Below, in pieces: positions 59,498 to 64,000 of a stretch of 64,000 bases of DNA. The DNA comes from an uncultured Clostridia bacterium (GTDB lineage: Bacteria; Bacillota; Clostridia; TANB77; CAG-508), in contig CATGLK010000005.1 of assembly GCA_949538735.1 (NCBI GenBank), forward strand, positions 42,589 to 106,588, read 5' to 3'. Below the pieces are notes generated by a model. The model saw nothing but the letters and a program-made list of their open reading frames with translations, had not been told where the DNA came from and did not search any database. The translations under genes were made by a program, and so were the position numbers. Within the stretch, counting starts at the first letter, position 1; every line of letters begins with the position of its first letter.

Positions 59498-60233
59498 CTA
59501 TATTGATGTTGCAAATATTCCAATTATAAATCCCAACATATTTCCTACCGCTGTCATTCTACCTTTATATAATTTATTAGATTCTGGCACAAGCTCTCCG
59601 TGACACAATATACAGCATTGCTCCTGCTGAAAAGCTTAGGCAAAAAGCTATTACAGCTTGTGATATTCCACCTATTATCGCTCCAAAAAACGCTCCTATT
59701 CCAGTTGTTATTCCTGATAAAACTACATAGAATATTACTTTTCCTATTTTCATTCCGCCATTTTTCATTGGTACTGCCATTGATATTCCTTCTGGTATGT
59801 CGTGTAAACATATTGCTATTGCTAGGCTTAGTCCTAATTTTAGTGATGCTTCAAATCCTGAACCTATTGCTAATCCTTCTGGAAAGTTATGTATCGCTAG
59901 TCCTATTGATACTATTATTCCTGTTTTTAATAGGTCGTTTGCATTTCTTTCTATTTTATTGTTGAATTTCTTTTCTACTAACAAGTCACAAAATATCATT
60001 GCTATTATTCCTACTATTGTTCCAAATACTACTGTTGTTATTTTGCTTATTCCAAATGCTTCTGGTAATAGGTCAAAACATATTACTGCCATCATTAGCC
60101 CTGATGCAAATGCTAGTATGAAACTTAGGAATTTGTTTGAATGCTTTTTTATTGTTACTCCTATTATTCCGCCTAACGTTGTTCCAAATGTTCCGAAGAA
60201 TAATCCTAACAATGTTGTTTTTAGTATTTCCAT
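59498..60233 (-). CDS. ZIP family divalent metal transporter, via +1 shift at CGGA
   Basis: ATG after AAGGAG. Read literally it ends at 59577 (MLYIVSRRACARI), losing the last helix. Skipping the C of in-frame CGG 59600 gives 244 residues ending GELVPESNKLYKGRMTAVGN, then MLGFIIGIF and a stop at 59498; this restores the final helix typical of ZIP proteins. Eight or so membrane helices are present. The metal motifs HNFPEGLAIG (helix 4) and HDIPEGISMA (helix 5) are complete. It imports zinc or related divalent metals, by family. The restored 3' end lies 125 bp upstream of pcrA. Confidence 0.88.
59597..59600 (-). promoter_or_regulatory. CGGA +1 frameshift site in the ZIP transporter gene
   Basis: Minus strand reads GTG TCA CGG AGA GCT. 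CGG is codon 212 (60233 - 59600 = 633). The +1 reading GGA GAG CTT GTG gives GELVPES, a common ZIP C-terminal motif, followed by 26 further family-like residues. Confidence 0.75.
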
Positions 60234-60342
60234 TTAAATTCTCCTTACTATAAGTTAACTTTTATTATTTAATTTATGTAAAAATTTTTATTTTATTACA
60301 TTTACTATAATAACTGTAAAAGAATGAGTTCTTCAATAACAC

Positions 60343-60373
60343 AAAAAGACCATTGATAAAACAATAGTCTTTT
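60343..60373 (-). terminator. Terminator after the Nudix gene
   Basis: Stem AAAAGACxATTG/CAATxGTCTTTT with a 6-nt loop and a minus-strand T-run. Confidence 0.8.
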
Positions 60374-60382
60374 AGGAATATT

Positions 60383-61045
60383 TTATTTAAAATACTCATC
60401 AACAATATCCTCTAATATCGGTATGTTGTTCGGAAACACTAATTTTTCCTCTAGCAGTTTCCTTATTTCCTGAATGGTAGCCCAAACTATTTTCTTAGTC
60501 TCGTTAGTATCATATTGACATTCAGTTTTTGTACACAAACTCCTGTCAATTTTATATACTGCGACACTGTGAAATACAATATCTCCCGAAGGGTACTGTG
60601 TTATGTGTTTTGGTCCTGCATAAATTTTTAGCAATTTCATATCTTGTGGATTTGCCAAATATGCAGTTTCTTGAAATAGCTCTTCTACAGCACATTCCTC
60701 ATACGTTTGCCCTAACTCAATTCCTCCTCCAGGTAGTCCATAAAGGTTAAAGTCTTTTCTCAACTGTAACAATATTTCTGTTTGGTTTTGCTCATTTTTA
60801 CGATAGACAATTACCCCTGTTCCTGGTACTTGCAATTCTTTATGGCCGTAATGCTCTCTTACTTTAGAGACATATGGTTCAAATTGAATTGCTTCCCCTG
60901 TTTCCATGGAATAGTATTTTCCATCATAGTAAATTGCATTTATTGAATAAATCACTAGTGCTCCTGTTTCATTATCCAATTCCCAACCAGAATTTTTATT
61001 ACCTAAGTATTTCTTCCGTAATTTGAAGATTTGTTCTTTTTTCAT
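60383..61045 (-). CDS. Nudix hydrolase-like protein
   Basis: 220 residues, ATG after AAGGAGG. The Nudix box region is GGGIELGQTYEECAVEELFQ then ETA; the Arg of the canonical REUxEE is Glu here (VEEL), so catalysis may be altered. The N-terminal 60 residues (KKYLGNKNSGWELDNETGAL) form an extra domain. Codon 10 (Arg) is CGG followed by A, read without a shift: a +1 shift would hit TAG four codons on. Composition (more mixed codons, TGT/TGC cysteines) differs a little from its neighbours, so recent transfer is possible. Substrate unknown. Confidence 0.8.
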   Translation of the reverse strand: MKKEQIFKLRKKYLGNKNSGWELDNETGALVIYSINAIYYDGKYYSMETGEAIQFEPYVSKVREHYGHKELQVPGTGVIVYRKNEQNQTEILLQLRKDFNLYGLPGGGIELGQTYEECAVEELFQETAYLANPQDMKLLKIYAGPKHITQYPSGDIVFHSVAVYKIDRSLCTKTECQYDTNETKKIVWATIQEIRKLLEEKLVFPNNIPILEDIVDEYFK

Positions 61046-61133
61046 TTTGTAGCCCTCCTTGGGTATTTACTTTGACAGTATACCATACTTTCCAACTTAT
61101 GTCTACTCTTTTTTGTAACCTAATAAATATTTT

Positions 61134-61177
61134 AGGCAGGTTATATAGTTATAATTTAACTTTTAACCTGCCTTTTA
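61134..61177 (-). terminator. Terminator after prfA
   Basis: Stem AGGCAGGTTA/TAACCTGCCT with A/T-rich flanks on both sides. It lies directly behind the prfA stop codon. Confidence 0.82.
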
Positions 61178-62239
61178 TTATTCTTCTTCGCCTTTTAGTC
61201 TTTCAGCTCTATCTGCTGCAATTAGGTTATCAACCATTTCGTCTATATCCCCATTTAAGAAATTTTCCATTTGATAAATGCTCATTCCTATTCTATGGTC
61301 TGTAATTCTTCCTTGAGGGTAATTGTATGTTCTTATCTTTTCGCTTCTATCCCCTGAGCCAACTTGTGTTCTTCTAGCATTTGCAACTGCGCTGTCTTGT
61401 TTTTCTTTTTCTATTTCATATAGCTTTGTTCTTAGCATTTTCATTGCGTTGTCTTTGTTTTGGAATTGTGACCTTTCTGTTTGACATTCTACTACAATTC
61501 CTGTTGGTTCGTGTATTAATCTTACGGCTGATGATGTTTTGTTGATGTGTTGTCCTCCTGCTCCTGATGCTCTAAACACTTCCATTTTTATATCTGCTGG
61601 GTTTATTTCTATTTCTACATCTTCTACTACTGGTAATACTGCTACTGTTGCTGTTGATGTGTGTATTCTTCCACTGCTTTCTGTGTCTGGCACTCTTTGT
61701 ACTCTGTGTACTCCACTCTCGAATTTTAGTCTACTGTATACTCCTTTTCCTGTTATCATAAATGATATTTCTTTGTATCCGCCTAACCCTGTTTCGTTTT
61801 CATTTAGTACTTCTAATTTCCAACGTCTTTTTTCTGCATACATTGAGTACATTCTAAATAGTGTTCCTGCAAATAGTGCTGCTTCTTCTCCTCCTGCTCC
61901 TGCTCTTATTTCACACATTATGTTTTTATCATCGTCTGGGTCTTTTGGTATTAGTAAGAATTTTAATTCTTCTTCTAGTTTTGGCATTTGCTCTTTTGAA
62001 TTGTAATATTCTTCTTCTGCTAATTCTTTCATATCTGGATCTTGCATTAGTTCTTCTGCTTCTTCCATTGATTGTTTTACTTTTTTATATTCTCTAAATT
62101 TTTCTACAATTTCTTCTATGCTTGCATGCTCTTTCATTAATTTTTGCCATTCTGTGTTGTTTGATATGACTTCTGGGTCTGCTATCATTTTTGTTAATTC
62201 TTCATATCTTTTTTCTACTGCTTCTAGTTTCTCAAACAT
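61178..62239 (-). CDS. prfA: Peptide chain release factor 1
   Basis: 353 residues, ATG after AAAGGAG. The helical N-domain (~1-100) is followed by the codon-recognition region with PDT in [18 protein letters not shown] (~183), the RF1-type PxT motif reading UAA/UAG, and the catalytic GGQ in [17 protein letters not shown] (~230). A C-terminal [16 protein letters not shown] segment completes it. The length is normal. It ends translation at UAA and UAG. Relevant to the frameshift sites: several zero-frame stops behind CGGA are TAA/TAG and would be read by this factor. Confidence 0.96.
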   Translation of the reverse strand: MFEKLEAVEKRYEELTKMIADPEVISNNTEWQKLMKEHASIEEIVEKFREYKKVKQSMEEAEELMQDPDMKELAEEEYYNSKEQMPKLEEELKFLLIPKDPDDDKNIMCEIRAGAGGEEAALFAGTLFRMYSMYAEKRRWKLEVLNENETGLGGYKEISFMITGKGVYSRLKFESGVHRVQRVPDTESSGRIHTSTATVAVLPVVEDVEIEINPADIKMEVFRASGAGGQHINKTSSAVRLIHEPTGIVVECQTERSQFQNKDNAMKMLRTKLYEIEKEKQDSAVANARRTQVGSGDRSEKIRTYNYPQGRITDHRIGMSIYQMENFLNGDIDEMVDNLIAADRAERLKGEEE

Positions 62240-62327
62240 ATAAACGCTCCTTTTTTGTTATTTTCTTCCAAACTATTATACTACGTTTTAGAAGTTTTTA
62301 CAAGTGTTTATAAGATAATCAGAAAAT

Positions 62328-62356
62328 AAACCACTTCACTATTAATGAAATGGTTT
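62328..62356 (-). terminator. Terminator after the 62366-63355 gene
   Basis: Stem AAACCAxTTCA/TGAAxTGGTTT with one mismatch, upstream of prfA in the same direction. Confidence 0.65.
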
Positions 62357-62365
62357 GTTAAGTAT

Positions 62366-63355
62366 TTAAAAATATCTTCCGATTGTTTCATCTACCTGTA
62401 TCTCTCCAAAAAACATTTTTAACATTATATCTTTTCTTGTTATTCCCTCATCTTCTAAATTTAATTTTTTTGCATATTTATGAATTTTATCAATATATTC
62501 TAAAATTTCAGGATTGAAATTATATGCAAACATTTTCTCATTTTTTAATAACATTGCACTTATTCCTATATTTGCAACAGATCCAAGTAGCAATACTATA
62601 TTGAATGCACCTAGCCCCATCCAAGTTAGAAAACTAACTATGATATTTATAATCAATATTATAGAAAATGTTAATTGTTTTTTGTCCTGCACTAAATGTT
62701 CATTTTCAATTTTATGCAATAGCATTTTCTCTAATAAAAGTTCACACATTTCTTCTCTTTGTTGATAATATCCTTCTTTTGCTTTTTTTATTAATTCTTT
62801 TAAACTAACTTCATTTTCAAATGGAAATAATATTTTTGTTACAAATAAATTTTCATATGCTGGAATTCCATTTTTAGAATATTCGTCAATCTTACTTTCT
62901 TCAACACCTTCTACTCCATTCATTCTTATAAACATATCTTTTTTTATTTTAAATATTGTTTCATTTTCTCTTTTTTCTACTTCCATTAATTCTCTTTGTA
63001 TTAAACTCTCACATTCTGCTAATATTAAATTACTGTCTGCTATTATTTTATTTTTTTGAAAAAATTGAAGTATAATTGGGTCATATGCCTCATTAATTTC
63101 TAGTTCAATTTCTTCATCTGTATTTTGGACTTCTTCTTTTTTTAACATTAATACTATTAATATTATATCTACTATACCTATTAGACAATTTATTATTGTT
63201 TTTATTATTTTATTTATCAAAAATAAATCTGTAAAAATAAATATTAAAAAAATTATTAAATTTATTAATATTAAAATTAATAATATTTTTTGTATATTTT
63301 TTCTATTTTTTTGTTTTAAAATTTCTTCTATTTTTTTTATATTTTTAAATTCCAT
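62366..63355 (-). CDS. Membrane protein of unknown function
   Basis: 329 residues, ATG after AGAGG. Two N-terminal hydrophobic helices (~24-45 and ~52-72) precede a charged Glu/Lys-rich region (~75-215). A second hydrophobic pair (~225-265, FSIILIINIIVSFLTWMG and GAFNIVLLLGSVANIGI) follows, then a soluble tail (YNFNPEILEYIDKIHKYAKK). I do not recognise the family. The arrangement slightly resembles DUF2207-like membrane proteins, without a convincing motif. It is 13 bp downstream of the ATPase gene and is probably in one operon with it. Confidence 0.7.
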   Translation of the reverse strand: MEFKNIKKIEEILKQKNRKNIQKILLILILINLIIFLIFIFTDLFLINKIIKTIINCLIGIVDIILIVLMLKKEEVQNTDEEIELEINEAYDPIILQFFQKNKIIADSNLILAECESLIQRELMEVEKRENETIFKIKKDMFIRMNGVEGVEESKIDEYSKNGIPAYENLFVTKILFPFENEVSLKELIKKAKEGYYQQREEMCELLLEKMLLHKIENEHLVQDKKQLTFSIILIINIIVSFLTWMGLGAFNIVLLLGSVANIGISAMLLKNEKMFAYNFNPEILEYIDKIHKYAKKLNLEDEGITRKDIMLKMFFGEIQVDETIGRYF

Positions 63356-63368
63356 TTTTTCCTCTATT

Positions 63369-64000
63369 CTATATTAATTCTATATTATTAAAATTAATAT
63401 TTAATTTTTTTAATATTTCTCTTTCTCTATTTGTACAAGTAAAAATTATTATTTGATGTCCAATAAATTTTTCGTTAATATATTTTAAAATATTTTCTAA
63501 TCTTTCTGTGTCATAATATGCAAATGCTTCATCTAAAATTATTGGCATTTTTTCTTTTGATAATTCTTCCACCATTGATAGTCTTAATGACAAATATAAT
63601 TGGTCTATTGTTCCAATACTTAATTTAGATGCTGGCACATAATTTCCATTTTCCAATTCTACTATTAGCCCTTCTTCATCATTAAACAAAATATTGTTGT
63701 ATTTTCCGTCTGTTATCTTAGAAATATTTTTTGATAGCTCTTGTGTAAACTTAGGGGTTACTGTGTTTTTCATTTTTTCATAAGATGTGTTTAAAATGTC
63801 TTTTGCAAGTTCAAAACTTAAATTTAATTTTTGTAAGGTTGACATCTTTTCTTTATTGTTAACTAGTTCTTCTTCAATTTTTGATAAATCATCTAATTTT
63901 GGTTCTATATTTTTTTTGTCTAATTCTAAAGAATGTAATTCTATTTTTTTATTATTTATTTTATTTTGTAAATTTTCTATTTCATAATTTTGATTTTCTA
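63369..64000 (-). CDS. YhaN/SbcC-like SMC-type ATPase, C-terminal part (runs off the right edge)
   Basis: About 210 residues are in the window, open to the right edge, so the true start is outside. A long coiled coil (Glu/Lys/Asn-rich, IEELHSLEL-like heptads) leads into the ATPase head. The signature is PASKLSIGTIDQLYLSLRLS, Walker B is MPIILDEAFAYYD, and the end has IIFTCTNREREIL. This is the C-terminal half of RecF/SbcC/YhaN-like proteins, which process or monitor DNA ends with an associated nuclease. The N-terminal Walker A half is not visible, so the exact member is uncertain. Confidence 0.8.
   Translation of the reverse strand, partial: ENQNYEIENLQNKINNKKIELHSLELDKKNIEPKLDDLSKIEEELVNNKEKMSTLQKLNLSFELAKDILNTSYEKMKNTVTPKFTQELSKNISKITDGKYNNILFNDEEGLIVELENGNYVPASKLSIGTIDQLYLSLRLSMVEELSKEKMPIILDEAFAYYDTERLENILKYINEKFIGHQIIIFTCTNREREILKKLNINFNNIELI

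Overview
The window is very AT-rich DNA from a spore-forming, rod-shaped Gram-positive anaerobe of the Clostridia type, probably an uncultured gut lineage. Evidence for this is spoIIE, two CotF-like spore coat genes, a DUF4321-radC-mreBCD-PBP2-minC cluster, mecA, and codon use dominated by AGA/CGT arginine and A/T third positions. No tRNA, rRNA or CRISPR array was seen. Almost everything reads leftwards (minus strand).

Layout. (1) 1-1610: 5' part of spoIIE, running off the left edge. (2) 2026-43726: about 42 kb of giant surface-protein genes forming five consecutive modules. Each module pairs a membrane-anchored DUF11/SdrD-B protein (here type B) with a downstream cell-wall-sorted SdrD-B/Cna-B protein (type A, C-terminal [TSA]PNTG signal). 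Modules 1, 3 and 5, counted in transcription order (43726 to 2026), have separate B and A genes 15-19 bp apart. Modules 2 and 4 are B-A fusions of about 2,240 and 2,430 residues with an internal signal-peptide-like segment at the joint. Four of the five modules start from near-identical promoters, and inter-module gaps carry repeated terminators, palindromes and a GGGACAGGCC repeat. (3) 43951-44776: two small plus-strand genes of unknown function. (4) 51148-44779: the cell-shape/division cluster. (5) 51287-56745: mecA, an M23 peptidase, two coat proteins, an Rpn-type nuclease and a prepilin-like protein whose C-terminus looks like a diversity-generating-retroelement target. (6) 57030-64000: pcrA, a ZIP metal transporter, a Nudix protein, prfA, an unknown membrane protein and the C-terminal part of a YhaN/SMC-like ATPase.

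The most surprising signal is translational. Six reading-frame breaks occur in otherwise intact genes: mreB, minC, the ZIP transporter, and three in the module-4 fusion. Each one sits exactly on an in-frame CGG codon followed by A. In every case, moving +1 so that GGA is read restores a full-length protein that matches its family or its intact paralogue. I checked the other CCG/CGG trinucleotides of the window by eye and found only one other in-frame CGG codon, codon 10 of the Nudix gene, which is not shifted. This suggests CGG is an unassigned or starved codon here and that CGGA acts as a +1 frameshift (or quadruplet-decoding) signal. A systematic sequence artefact is the main alternative.
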